Part shown: one piece after another, positions 18,583-27,113 of the stretch | Layout of the letters: every line of letters starts with the position of its first letter | Position numbering within the stretch: position 1 is the first letter of the stretch | From: Streptomyces griseiscabiei | GTDB lineage: Bacteria > Actinomycetota > Actinomycetes > Streptomycetales > Streptomycetaceae | DNA: 64,000 nucleotides | Reading direction: 5' to 3' | Assembly: GCF_020010925.1 (NCBI RefSeq) | Contig: NZ_JAGJBZ010000001.1 | Coordinates: forward strand, 2,170,001 to 2,234,000 | Made by a program: the position numbers and the translations under genes | The notes under the pieces: model-generated | What the model was told of the DNA's origin: nothing | The model's input: the letters and a program-made list of their open reading frames with translations, nothing else | The model's database searches: none

Positions 18583-18689
18583 CGGGTTCTCCGTCAGTGG
18601 TCGGGAGCGGAGGGGGCCGGGGACGGTCGTCCGCCCTCCGCTCGGCCAAGGGCCGGCCGGGCCGTGTGGCGCCCGGTCCGGCGGCCTAG

Positions 18690-18850
18690 GGCCCTTCTGA
18701 CGGATCTCCGCGGCGTCGCGACGCCCGACACGCACCCTCGCCGTGCGGCGCGAAGGGCCAAGTGGCTCCGCCACAAGACCCTCCACGCCGCACGCCGAGC
18801 GCACGCACCGAACGCCGCTCCTTCTCCCACGGAGATCCACCAGAAGGGGC
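18690..18850. mobile_element. MITE-like element 1, 161 bp, CTAG target duplication
   Basis: The element has imperfect terminal inverted repeats of about 21 bases: GGCCCTTCTGACGGATCTCC on the left and, read inwards from the right, GCCCCTTCTGGTGGATCTCC. It is flanked on both sides by CTAG (18686-18689 and 18851-18854). There is no coding frame. Size, terminal repeats and a palindromic target duplication fit a non-autonomous element mobilised by an IS5-type transposase. It lies between aceA and aceB, and the right-hand CTAG contains the TAG stop codon of aceA. Confidence 0.75.
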
Positions 18851-20140
18851 CTAGTGGAACTGCTCTTCCTCCGTGGACCCGGCCAGGGCGGTGGTGGAGG
18901 AGGCCGGGTTGACGGCGGTGGAGACGAGGTCGAAGTAGCCGGTGCCCACCTCCCGCTGGTGCTTGACGGCGGTGAAGCCGTGCTGCTGGGCGGCGAACTC
19001 CCGCTCCTGCAGGTCGACGTACGCGGTCATACCGTGCTCGGCGTAGCCGCGGGCGAGGTCGAACATGCCGTGGTTGAGGGAGTGGAACCCGGCCAGGGTG
19101 ATGAACTGGAAGCGGTAGCCCATCGCGCCCAGTTCCCGCTGGAACTTGGCGATCTGGTCGTCGTCCAGCGCGGCCTTCCAGTTGAAGGACGGCGAGCAGT
19201 TGTAGGCGAGCATCTGGTCCGGGTGCTCGGCATGGATCGCCTCGGCGAACTCCCGGGCCTGCGCCAGGTCCGGGGTGCCGGTCTCCACCCAGATCAGGTC
19301 CGCGTACGGCGCGTAGGCCAGTCCGCGGGCGATCACGGGCGCCATGCCGTTCTGTACCCGGTAGAAGCCCTCGGCGGTGCGCTCGCCGGTGACGAACCGG
19401 GCGTCGCGCTCGTCGACGTCGCTGGTCAGCAGGTTCGCGGCGAGGGCGTCGGTGCGGGCGACGATGACGGTCGGCACGTCGGCGATGTCGGCGGCGAGGC
19501 GGGCCGCGTTGAGGGTGCGGATGTGCTGGGCGGTGGGCACGAGGACCTTGCCGCCGAGATGGCCGCACTTCTTCTCCGAGGCGAGCTGGTCCTCGTAGTG
19601 GATGCCCGCCGCACCGGCGGCGATCATCGCCTTGGTCAGCTCGAAGGCGTTGAGAGGTCCGCCGAATCCGGCCTCGGCGTCGGCGACGATGGGCGCCAGC
19701 CAGTCCGTACGGTCCTCGCCGCCCTCGGCGGTGGCGATCTGGTCGGCGCGCAGCAGCGCGTTGTTGATCCGACGCACCACCTGCGGCACCGAGTTGACCG
19801 GGTACAAGGACTGGTCGGGGTAGGTGTGCCCGGCCTGGTTGGCGTCGGCGGCGACCTGCCAGCCCGACAGGTAGATCGCCTGCAGCCCGGCCTTCACCTG
19901 CTGCACGGCCTGGCCGCCGGTGAGCGCGCCGAGCGCGTGGACGTAGTCCAGCTCGTGCAGCTGACGCCACAGCCGCTCGGCGCCGCGCCGGGCCAGGGTG
20001 TGCTCCTCACGGACACTGCCGGAGAGCCGTACGACGTCCTCGGCACTGTAGGTGCGCTCGATCCCCTGCCAGCGCGGGTCGGTGGCCCAGCGCCGCGCGA
20101 GTTCCCCGGCCGCCTGCGTGCTGGTCCTCGCTTCTGCCAT
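18851..20140 (-). CDS. aceA: Isocitrate lyase
   Basis: A 429-residue enzyme that splits isocitrate into succinate and glyoxylate. The catalytic loop KKCGHLGGK is intact, with metal- and substrate-binding landmarks [30 protein letters not shown] and [10 protein letters not shown]. The ATG at 20140 follows a GAGGAGACGG site. The gene is transcribed away from a RamB/ScfR-like regulator, and the shared 379-base region carries repeated operator-like words. Its TAG stop codon belongs to the CTAG flank of the MITE-like element, so the insertion reached the very end of the gene without changing the protein. Confidence 0.95.
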   Translation of the reverse strand: MAEARTSTQAAGELARRWATDPRWQGIERTYSAEDVVRLSGSVREEHTLARRGAERLWRQLHELDYVHALGALTGGQAVQQVKAGLQAIYLSGWQVAADANQAGHTYPDQSLYPVNSVPQVVRRINNALLRADQIATAEGGEDRTDWLAPIVADAEAGFGGPLNAFELTKAMIAAGAAGIHYEDQLASEKKCGHLGGKVLVPTAQHIRTLNAARLAADIADVPTVIVARTDALAANLLTSDVDERDARFVTGERTAEGFYRVQNGMAPVIARGLAYAPYADLIWVETGTPDLAQAREFAEAIHAEHPDQMLAYNCSPSFNWKAALDDDQIAKFQRELGAMGYRFQFITLAGFHSLNHGMFDLARGYAEHGMTAYVDLQEREFAAQQHGFTAVKHQREVGTGYFDLVSTAVNPASSTTALAGSTEEEQFH

Positions 20141-20519
20141 GACTGTCACCGTCTCCTCGGTCTGTTGCCTCTGCCAATCCCGAGCCGCTCCGACGCCGGA
20201 TGGCACTGCGTGTCTTTGGGTGGGATGCGGCCCGCCGCCACCCTGAAAGGGTGAAGGTGAGCAATGCTGCCGACGCAGCCACTACCGCTGCCGGGATCTC
20301 CGACGTCAGGGCATGAATCGCGCCCCGGTTGCGGGCTGTGTCTGCCGGTTCCGGCGGGCCGCACCATGACTCTGACAGTGGCACTTAGTGCCATCAAGGT
20401 TGGCTTCGTGCCAATCTTTGCGAATCTTCCCGCCGCCCTTTGCCAATCTTGCGAAGGCATCGAGCGGTCGTATTTCCCGTACGCTGACCAGGTCGGGCCC
20501 CGGGGCGGAGGAGCGGTCG
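20141..20519. promoter_or_regulatory. aceA / regulator divergent control region
   Basis: This 379-base gap holds a perfect 15-base palindrome, TGGCACTTAGTGCCA (20379-20393), and two related words, TGCCAATCTTTGCGAA (20409-20424) and TTTGCCAATCTTGCGAA (20439-20455). The latter resemble the AAAGTTTGCAAA-type sites bound by RamB in corynebacteria. Nothing recognisable occupies 20141-20370. Confidence 0.6.
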
Positions 20520-21926
20520 GTGAGTAAGACGTATGCGGGGACGCGGCTGCGGCGGCTGCGCGAGGACCGCCGGATGAGTCAGGCCGAGATGGCCCGCGTC
20601 CTCGGGATCTCGCCGAGCTATCTGAACCAGATGGAGCACGACTCCCGCCCGCTCACCGTTCCGGTGCTGCTGCGGCTGACGGAAGCCTTCGGCGTCGACG
20701 CGGGGTTCTTCTCCGAACGCGACACCAGCCGCCTCGTCGCGGACCTCAGAGAGGCCCTCGCCGCCGAGATCACCGCAGCCCGGGTGTCCCCGTCCGATCT
20801 CGCCGATCTCGCCTCCCGCACACCGGCTATCGCCGAGGTCCTTGTGGACCTCGGCCGCCGCAACCAAGTGCTGGCCGAACGCCTCGCCGGCACCGCGGAC
20901 GGCCGCGACGCCACACCCGACCTGCCGCGTTCGCCCCACGAGGAGATCCGGGACTTCTTCTACCGTCGCCAGAACTACCTCCACGACACCGACATCGCCG
21001 CCGAGCAACTGGCCGAGGAGATCCGCATCAGGCCCGGTGACGTCCTGCGGGTCCTCACCGCGCGGCTCGCCGACCGCCACGGCGTGCGGCTGTCCGCCGA
21101 GAACGGCGAGCACCTGCACCACTACGACGAGGCGTCCCGCACCCTGTACCTGTCCGCCCGTCTGCGTCCCGGCCAGCGCGCGTTCCGGATGGCCACCCAG
21201 CTAGCCCTGCTCGAATACGGCGACGAACTCGACCGCCAGGCCGGCGAGGACTTCCCTCCCAGGGCCCCCGCCTACGCCCTGGCCCGCATCGGCATCGCCA
21301 ACTACTTCGCAGCGGCACTGATCCTGCCGTACACCGCCTTCCACACGGCCGCTGAAGAGGTCCGATACGACATCGAACTCCTCACCGACCGCCACGGACT
21401 GGGCTACGAAACCATCTGCCATCGCCTCTCCACCCTTCAGCGCCCGCGCCTGCGCGGAGTCCCGTTCTCCTTTGTCCGCGTCGACCGGGCCGGCAACCTG
21501 TCCAAACGCCAGTCCGCGACCGGCTTCCACTTCTCCCGGGCAGGTGGCACCTGCCCACTGTGGAACGTCTACGAGGCGTTCGCCGCGCCCGGCCGCATCC
21601 ACGTCCAGATCGCCGAGATGCCCGACGGACAGCGCTACCTGTGGACCGCCCGCGCGCTCACCCGCCACCGCGGCGGCTGGGGCGAACCCGGCAAGACCTT
21701 CGCCATCGGCCTCGGCTGCGAGACCCGTCACGCCCACCGCCTCGTCTACTCCGACGGCCTCGACCTGACCAGCTCCTCCGCAGCCACCCCCATCGGCATG
21801 GGCTGCCGCCTCTGCGAACGCCTCGAATGCCCCCAGCGCGCCGCGCCACCTCTGGGCCGCGCACTGCGCATCGACCAGAACGCCAGCACATTCGTGCCGT
21901 ATCCGGTGACGGACTCCTTGCCGTAG
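20520..21926 (+). CDS. RamB/ScfR-type XRE regulator with IrrE-like domain
   Basis: A 468-residue regulator starting at GTG 20520, five to eight bases after GGAGGAG. Residues 5-65 are an XRE helix-turn-helix (TRLRRLREDRRMSQAEMARVL, then SPSYLNQMEHDSRPL). The middle resembles the ImmA/IrrE-like region of short-chain fatty-acyl-responsive regulators. The C-terminus has GGTCPLWNVYEAF, LGCETRHAHRLVYSDG and paired cysteines in GMGCRLCERLECPQRA. RamB in corynebacteria represses glyoxylate and acetate genes, and its position beside aceA fits the same role here. It probably binds the two repeated words just upstream. Confidence 0.85.
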   Translation: MSKTYAGTRLRRLREDRRMSQAEMARVLGISPSYLNQMEHDSRPLTVPVLLRLTEAFGVDAGFFSERDTSRLVADLREALAAEITAARVSPSDLADLASRTPAIAEVLVDLGRRNQVLAERLAGTADGRDATPDLPRSPHEEIRDFFYRRQNYLHDTDIAAEQLAEEIRIRPGDVLRVLTARLADRHGVRLSAENGEHLHHYDEASRTLYLSARLRPGQRAFRMATQLALLEYGDELDRQAGEDFPPRAPAYALARIGIANYFAAALILPYTAFHTAAEEVRYDIELLTDRHGLGYETICHRLSTLQRPRLRGVPFSFVRVDRAGNLSKRQSATGFHFSRAGGTCPLWNVYEAFAAPGRIHVQIAEMPDGQRYLWTARALTRHRGGWGEPGKTFAIGLGCETRHAHRLVYSDGLDLTSSSAATPIGMGCRLCERLECPQRAAPPLGRALRIDQNASTFVPYPVTDSLP

Positions 21927-21939
21927 AACCCACCCTTCC

Positions 21940-22130
21940 GCTTGTCGCGCTCCTTCGCCTCGACCGCCCTGCCTCACGGCTCCGGCCCTCGAAGTCAGTG
22001 GGGGTCTTCTCCGCCTCCTTGTAGACCTCCTTGTAGAAGGGAGGGTTGCCGAGGACGCCGTCGAAGAAGACGACGTTGGACGCGACCTGCTCCGGTGGGT
22101 TCCTGTCCGCGCTCCCAGACGTTCCCGATC
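21940..22130 (-). pseudogene. DNA methyltransferase fragment (NPPF motif)
   Basis: On the minus strand, a short frame reads DRNPPEQVASNVVFFDGVLGNPPFYKEVYKEAEKTP in pieces. GVLGNPPF resembles motif IV of adenine-specific DNA methyltransferases. There is no start codon and no room for the other motifs. It is best taken as a scrap of a restriction-modification or phage-defence gene at the edge of the degraded island. The remaining bases to 22248 show nothing else. Confidence 0.35.
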
Positions 22131-22248
22131 GTCTCGGTTCTTGCGTCTTGCTCGACTAGATGATCGCTTGGCGCGTGCCATGTCCCACCACACGACCATG
22201 ATCAACGATCAAGCCTCGACGTCTCACCCACAACCATGCACGAGCTCG

Positions 22249-23022
22249 TCAGTCGCGGCTGGCGACCACCAGGTATCCATCGCTCTCGGGGTCGAAGGTG
22301 GTGGACTGCACCGTGAGCCCCACGCTCCGCAACTGCGCCACGAGGTCCTCGTATCGGTAGGGCCAGATGGACAACCGCTCCGAGCAGGCTCGCACTGCCC
22401 CATCCGGCTCGATCTGGGCGACCACGATCTCGAGGAAGTGTTCCTGCTCCCAGTGCTGCTCGATCTGCCAGTAGTAGCTGACGACCGCATCGCGGTCGTT
22501 GCGGCGGACGAGTCGATCGCGGACGTCCACCCGGGAGCCGACGGAGCGCACGAGCTCCCAGTTGCGTGAGTGGAGCACAAGGCGTCCGCCCGGATTCAGC
22601 AGCCGCGACATCGCTTCCAGTGCGGTCAAGCGCCCGGCTGCGCCCTTGGCGTGCCCGAGCGAATTGCCGACGCAGAACACCAGATCGAACGTGGAGTCCT
22701 CCAGGTGGTCGGGCAGCTCGTCCCAACTCGCGCGGAGGGATCGAAGCGAGACACCCTGCTCGTCGGCGGCCTTCTCGGTCCGGCGAACCATCCCGTCACT
22801 GGCGTCTGCGGCGACCACGTCAAGGCCAAGACTCGCGAGACCGACGGCGAGCTGGCCGGTTCCACACGCGCAGTCGAGGACGCGTGCGCTGGGCGGCAGA
22901 GGGCCCACGACATCGCTGTAGTAAACCGCGGCTGCCTTGGCGGGGGTCAACCTGTCGTCCCCGATCAGCCACTCGTATACGTCGGCAAGCGCCCCATAAC
23001 CGGCCACCGCAATAACCTCCAT
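22249..23022 (-). CDS. Class I SAM-dependent methyltransferase
   Basis: A 257-residue protein. Motif I is VLDCACGTGQLAVGLA, followed by the acidic loop VVAADASDGMV, then FDLVFCVGNSLGHAKG and LLNPGGRLVLHSRNWE, the standard order of class I methyltransferases. The C-terminal third has paired strands (VSYYWQIEQHW, YEDLVAQLRSVGL). It resembles glycine/sarcosine-type small-molecule methyltransferases, but the substrate is not predictable. The start at ATG 23022 (or GTG 23025) has no clear ribosome site. It is an intact gene inside a region full of broken ones. Confidence 0.78.
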   Translation of the reverse strand: MEVIAVAGYGALADVYEWLIGDDRLTPAKAAAVYYSDVVGPLPPSARVLDCACGTGQLAVGLASLGLDVVAADASDGMVRRTEKAADEQGVSLRSLRASWDELPDHLEDSTFDLVFCVGNSLGHAKGAAGRLTALEAMSRLLNPGGRLVLHSRNWELVRSVGSRVDVRDRLVRRNDRDAVVSYYWQIEQHWEQEHFLEIVVAQIEPDGAVRACSERLSIWPYRYEDLVAQLRSVGLTVQSTTFDPESDGYLVVASRD

Positions 23023-23078
23023 CACTCGACGACGCGCGGGCTGGACCGCCCTGCGATTCGGACCTTGCGCCTCGCACC

Positions 23079-23579
23079 GTGCCGGGCCGTGTCTGCGAAG
23101 CATCGAGCAGGACCCCACCACTTCCGGCCGCTGAGACTCCACCGGATTTCGTGGGAAACCGCGACACGCCGCACCGATGCAGGTCCCCACTCCACCGGCG
23201 CCCCATCGGCCGCGATGGGGACCGCGGCCAGCATGCCAAGCAGTTCGGAGAAGAAGGGCTGGCCGCCAAGCGCGCCGCCGAACAGGAAGCAGCCCTCGCC
23301 TGGGCCACCCAGTTCGACATGCCCCAGTTGGAAGGCCCGGAGAGGGCCCTGGACTGGGGCGAGCGCTCGCGTCGTCAGCTGATGACGGCCGCGCACACCG
23401 CACGGGTCGTGGAGGGCGGTTGGGACGACGGGGACTGGGCGGAGCTGGAGGAGAAGGCCCGTGCCGTCACCCGCGCCGGATGGTGGATCGACCAGCGCGA
23501 CACCGCAGGCACCGACCTCCTCGAACTCCTCGACGCAGCCGCCGAGGCGGACCGCGGAACAGAGAACCCGTACCGGTAG
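23079..23579 (+). CDS. Hypothetical protein, possibly N-terminally truncated
   Basis: The frame encodes up to 166 residues. The first 45 look like non-coding read-through; from about 23215 the composition becomes protein-like, with charged helices (LAAKRAAEQEAALAWATQFD, ERSRRQLMTAAHTARVVEGG) and an acidic tail ending TENPYR. No start codon with a ribosome site lies near 23215, so the gene may have lost its 5' end. The family is not recognised. It sits opposite the upstream region of the methyltransferase gene. Confidence 0.4.
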   Translation: MPGRVCEASSRTPPLPAAETPPDFVGNRDTPHRCRSPLHRRPIGRDGDRGQHAKQFGEEGLAAKRAAEQEAALAWATQFDMPQLEGPERALDWGERSRRQLMTAAHTARVVEGGWDDGDWAELEEKARAVTRAGWWIDQRDTAGTDLLELLDAAAEADRGTENPYR

Positions 23580-23828
23580 AGCAGCCTGCGGCCGGTCCGC
23601 AGCGTCCGCTGTAGCCGTCTCCCACCGACGGCGGGCACACGGGTTTCACCGAGGCCGACCCCGCCTACCGGTCTGCCGACATCAGCAACCCGGTGGCCCC
23701 GCCGCCTGAGCAGACGAAAACCGGCGCGGGCCGGACCCGTTCTCTGGCCCTGTCCGCACCAGCCCAGCTCGCGAGATCAGATGGCTGCGCGCAGACGTGA
23801 CGGTGTGGCCCTGGAGAGGGTGCCGACC

Positions 23829-23954
23829 GTGAGCTGGAGGGTGTCAGGAGAACCCGGGGAATCCGGTCATGCCGCCACCCCCGAGGCGTTCGAGCGGGTC
23901 ATCGCCTCCGACGTGCGCTACCGGTTCGTGGTGGATACGTCCACGCTGGCCTGA
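23829..23954 (+). pseudogene. Zinc-type alcohol dehydrogenase, C-terminal remnant
   Basis: The last 25 codons read EAFERVIASDVRYRFVVDTS and then TLA-stop, which resembles the C-terminal end of NAD(P)-dependent zinc alcohol dehydrogenases (usually V-R-Y-R-F-V-I-D). The rest of the gene is absent. The GTG at 23829 is incidental. This is a relic only. Confidence 0.45.
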
Positions 23955-24109
23955 GCCGCACGACGATCGACCGTGGGTTCCGCACTCCTTCGAGACCGGA
24001 ATCCAGGGTTGTCGGGCCGCCAGCGCCGACCGCTACCTTGAGTGTGCCCCATTCCTGCCACTTACCTCGCCGTCGGTCACGCGGCAGCGTCGTCGCGGCG
24101 GGCCAAAGG

Positions 24110-24373
24110 CCCCCTTTGACCGCCCGGACACTGACCGAGCCGATCGCGCACCGGGACCAGTCCAACTCGCTGTTCGCGCCGAGCCGAGCCGAGCCGAGCC
24201 AGCATGACGCGGTGCCGCCAGGTGCAGCCCGATGTGGCGTCGAAGATGTTCGCGGCCTGGACAGCACGGTCGTCACACCGTCGCTGGCAGCCGCCCTGGG
24301 CCCGCGCCGGCGGCTCGGGTGCCACGCCCTGGAAGATCTCCCACAGTCCGTCCGGCGCCAACTGCTCAACCAT
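24110..24373 (-). pseudogene. IS5-family transposase remnant
   Basis: From an ATG at 24373 the minus strand reads VEQLAPDGLWEIFQGVAPE, then NIFDATSGCTW, the N-terminal pattern of streptomycete IS5-family transposases. After a deletion and frame change it continues with ELDWSRCAIGSVSVRAVKGG, matching the region just before the first catalytic aspartate. The catalytic DDE core is missing. Four GAGCC repeats at 24179-24198 mark the deletion area. Confidence 0.65.
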
Positions 24374-24485
24374 GCCCATGTCAGAGCAACGACCTTGGCT
24401 CCTCCAGGGCACCGTCTTACCCAGGTGCCTACAACCCGCACGATCTTCTACCCTGTGCCGGGGCTCCTGAGCAGGGGGATTGGCG

Positions 24486-24932
24486 ATGAGTATGTACTTC
24501 GACATAGGTGACGAGACGCTGTGGAACCCGTCCAACAGTGTCGGCCGCCTCTTCCTGCGGCAGGTCGAGGTCTTCGAGGCCGAACTCAAGCTGGCCTCGG
24601 GAATCGGCCAGGGTAAGTATTGGGGCGACCCGGACACACTTGAGGTCGATCCGGCCGTGTACGCGGAGTTCGCGCGCGGCCTGGTCGCCTGGCACTGCCG
24701 GACGGGGCACTCCATGATCCTCGCGCTCTCCGAAGGATTCGTGGCGACAGCGGTCGCGCTCGCGCGGCGCGCGGGAATCGAGGTGGAGATGCCCGAATCG
24801 CCGTCCGATCGCATGTGTGGTGGCGTCCAGCGCAACGTGCAGGTTCCCAGCGCTCCCCGGCCCGCGTCAGCCACCATCGCCACCGCGCTGGACACCCGGG
24901 CGCGGGAGATGGACCGCTGGATGGCCCGCTGA
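24486..24932 (+). CDS. DUF6086-like small protein
   Basis: A 148-residue protein from the ATG at 24486, eight bases after a CAGGGGGA site; a TTG six bases upstream is also in frame. It starts MSMYFDIGDETLWNPSNSVG and continues with LFLRQVEVFEAEL, LVAWHCRTGHSMILALSEGF and ALARRAGIEVEMP. This recalls the uncharacterised streptomycete DUF6086 family. The C-terminus after residue 105 looks unordered. It is intact and lies immediately after the transposase remnant. Function unknown. Confidence 0.65.
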   Translation: MSMYFDIGDETLWNPSNSVGRLFLRQVEVFEAELKLASGIGQGKYWGDPDTLEVDPAVYAEFARGLVAWHCRTGHSMILALSEGFVATAVALARRAGIEVEMPESPSDRMCGGVQRNVQVPSAPRPASATIATALDTRAREMDRWMAR

Positions 24933-25284
24933 GCCGGTGCACCCAAAATGCGCAGGACGAAGTCCTCGGTCACCTTCCCCCTGCCGGCCCGACCGTCGAC
25001 AAACGTTGCTCGCTCTCGCTTACGAAACCAGCCAGGCCGCGCGCGATGGCGATGCTGATGCGCTCACCCGGATCTGCATGGGAAGGCACGGCGGTTGGGG
25101 GTGAGGGCTGTGCCCTGGACGAGGGCCACGAGGCCTTGCCGGAGGAGCCGTACCGGGGCTATGGCCGCGACGGCCTGCGTCATCACGCGGGTGGGCAGTA
25201 CTCCTGATGATGCGTTAACGGACGCGCCGGCCATCCTGTGGCCGTCCTGGTGCAAGAGGCGGCGCTCGGTGCAGAACCGAACCG
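24933..25284. other. Stretch without a recognisable gene
   Basis: No frame on either strand in these 350 bases has a convincing start, composition or family signature. It lies between the DUF6086-like gene and the terminator of the RTX protein and is probably degraded island DNA. Confidence 0.55.
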
Positions 25285-25324
25285 GCAGAGGGCCGGCACC
25301 CGATACCGGGTCCCGGCCCTCTGC
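25285..25324 (-). terminator. 12-bp perfect hairpin after the RTX-repeat gene
   Basis: GCAGAGGGCCGG (25285-25296) pairs perfectly with CCGGCCCTCTGC (25313-25324) around a 16-base loop, 11 bases beyond the stop codon of the secreted RTX-repeat gene. There is no U-tract. Confidence 0.75.
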
Positions 25325-25335
25325 GGATGAGCGGC

Positions 25336-25944
25336 TCAGCTCTCGCAGCCGAACACCTGGTCGCCCGCGTCCCCCGGGCAGATGTCCGTGCCGGTGTCGC
25401 CGTTGGAGGAGTCGTTGCCTCCCACGCCGTCGATGGCGCCCAGCCGGTCGTTTCCGGCGTTGCCGTCCATGATGTCCCGGCCGGCCCCACCGACGATCTC
25501 GTCGTCGCCCGCACCGCCGATCAGGGTGTCGTTGCCGTCGCCCCCGACCAGGACAGCGCGTTGCGTGCTGTCGATCGTCTGGAGAGTGTCGCCGCCCGCG
25601 TCGCCGTTGAGCGTGGCCCGCAGGCTGGCCCGCAGGATGACCGTGTCATTGCGGTCGCCCGCGCTGAGGAGGATCGTCCGTGTGCCCGCCGGGCAGGACA
25701 CCGAGTTGGCGCTGAGCTGGGTACAACCCGCCCCCGCGGTGACGGTGTCACCGTTGTCGATGACGGTGATGTTGCTGCCGGACGGGTTGATGATGATCTG
25801 GTTCGCCTTGTCGGCCGCGGCGTTGATAGTGATGAAGGCCGAATTCGCGGTCACACCGGTGGCGGCGTGGGCCTGCCCGGCCGACAAAGCCAGCGCCGCG
25901 CCCATCGCGCCTGCCATCACCACGGCCTGTAAACCCTTGCGCAT
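25336..25944 (-). CDS. Secreted calcium-binding RTX-repeat protein
   Basis: A 202-residue protein with a signal peptide (MRKGLQAVV, hydrophobic core, cleavage near AHAATG). A mixed beta region follows, and then hemolysin-type nonapeptide repeats: GGDGNDTLIGGAGDDEIVGG, GAGRDIMDGNAGNDRLG and GGNDSSNGDTGTD. These fold as calcium-binding parallel beta-rolls outside the cell. Cysteines near the C-terminus (DICPGD, FGCES) probably form a disulfide. The ATG at 25944 lies 12 bases inside an in-frame GTG that is closer to the GGAGG site. Surface or extracellular role; no enzymatic domain. Confidence 0.8.
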   Translation of the reverse strand: MRKGLQAVVMAGAMGAALALSAGQAHAATGVTANSAFITINAAADKANQIIINPSGSNITVIDNGDTVTAGAGCTQLSANSVSCPAGTRTILLSAGDRNDTVILRASLRATLNGDAGGDTLQTIDSTQRAVLVGGDGNDTLIGGAGDDEIVGGAGRDIMDGNAGNDRLGAIDGVGGNDSSNGDTGTDICPGDAGDQVFGCES

Positions 25945-26226
25945 CGAGGTTCCCACTGTTCCTCCAGTCAGTACGGTTCCTGCGATCAAGCATCGACGGG
26001 GAAAGAGAGCCGCACATGGGGAGAGAACCCCCAGATACTGTCCGAGACGGATGGGACGAGCCCGTCGAGCCCGGCGCCCTGGGGTCTTGCTGTGACCGGG
26101 GCGCAGTCATGCGGGGCCACCGTGTTACAGAACGTCAGGAAGCCGATGCTGGTACACAGCCGCCTGCGGCCAGCGAGTGGCGGCTCAGTTGAGCCCCAAC
26201 CTCGGTGACCGGGATGCAGCAAGACC

Positions 26227-26491
26227 TCAGGGCCGGGGCGGTTCGAACTGCTGGAGGAACGCCTGCGCCGACTTCTTGATCGCCTTCACCGGGTCTCCGG
26301 TGCGGCTCATTCCTTCGCTCGGGGCGAGGCAGGCCCAGCTTCCGCACCAGTGTCTTGCCGGTCCCCGTCGCCGACACGAACAGACCCCGCGTCCCTGCCC
26401 GCCGCGGATGCCGTGCCAGCCGGGTAACGGCCTCCACCTGGTCGGGAAAGAGCCGCGCACGCCCGGGGCGCGGCAGTTCAACCACCGTCAT
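26227..26491 (-). pseudogene. DEAD/DEAH-type helicase, internally deleted remnant
   Basis: From an ATG at 26491 the frame reads ARLFPDQVEAVTRLARH, then TRGLFVSATGTGKTLV, a helicase Q-region and Walker A. Almost directly afterwards, in another frame, comes a C-terminus-like PVKAIKKSAQAFLQQFEPPRP ending at 26227. The helicase core between them is missing. It is probably the residue of a plasmid- or island-borne helicase gene. Confidence 0.55.
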
Positions 26492-26508
26492 GAATGCACC
26501 TTGCCGAG

Positions 26509-27087
26509 TCAGTGACTCCAGTAGTCGCGCCGGGGCAGTTCGGCCCACACATCGGGCGGCCCGGTCACCGCGCGCCGGTCGGCCGGGCGCAGCCCAGTGA
26601 AGGCGCAGGCGTAGGCGACGGCGCTGTGCTGGCAGAGGTAGGCGGCCAGCACCTGTGCGGGAGTGTCGTCCTCGTCCGGTTCTCCGCCGGAGTGCAGGTC
26701 CGAGGTCTCGATGCTTCCGTTGCGGGCGATGCTGCCCTGTTGGCCGCTCTTGGGATTGGCGTAGAGGCCGTAGCGGAGGGTGCCGGCGGACAGCCGGGTC
26801 AGCACGCCCGTCATCTGCGGTGCGTATCCCCAAGGCTGCGTGACTACGCAGCCGCCCGGCACGGACGTCACGCCGACGATGTGCAGACTCTTGTCCATGT
26901 CGTAGGCGTAGGGATCACCCAGCGGCTCATGCAGCACTTCGAGGCGGTCGCCGTCCACCACCGGCGCCGCCTCAAGACGGCGCACTGCCTCGGCCGCGTC
27001 GATGCCCGCCACGCAGGCCAGCCGCGTGCCGTCGTAGTCGAACTCCCCCAGCGCCGCGGTGAGGCGATGATGCTCACGGGTCTGTCG
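26509..27087 (-). CDS. DUF6461-like hypothetical protein, start unclear
   Basis: Protein-like sequence begins near FDYDGTRLACVAGIDAAEAV and continues through VVTQPWGYAPQMTGVLTRLS, LRYGLYANPKSGQQG and AVAYACAFTGLRPADRRA, resembling the uncharacterised DUF6461 group of actinomycete proteins. No ATG, GTG or TTG with a ribosome site lies at the expected beginning. The frame only reaches a start codon inside the neighbouring VOC gene, so the 5' end may be truncated or the start may be a rare codon. Confidence 0.5.
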   Translation of the reverse strand, partial: RQTREHHRLTAALGEFDYDGTRLACVAGIDAAEAVRRLEAAPVVDGDRLEVLHEPLGDPYAYDMDKSLHIVGVTSVPGGCVVTQPWGYAPQMTGVLTRLSAGTLRYGLYANPKSGQQGSIARNGSIETSDLHSGGEPDEDDTPAQVLAAYLCQHSAVAYACAFTGLRPADRRAVTGPPDVWAELPRRDYWSH

Positions 27088-27113
27088 AGCGCGCGGTGTA
27101 CCTGGGGTAGTCG

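Noticed and set aside
24179-24198. Four GAGCC repeats as a CRISPR or regulatory array
   Set aside because: Pentamers without spacers inside a transposase remnant; simple tandem slippage is enough.
25064-25255. Short minus-strand frame in the gap before the RTX gene
   Set aside because: No start signal or family resemblance; left as unassigned DNA.
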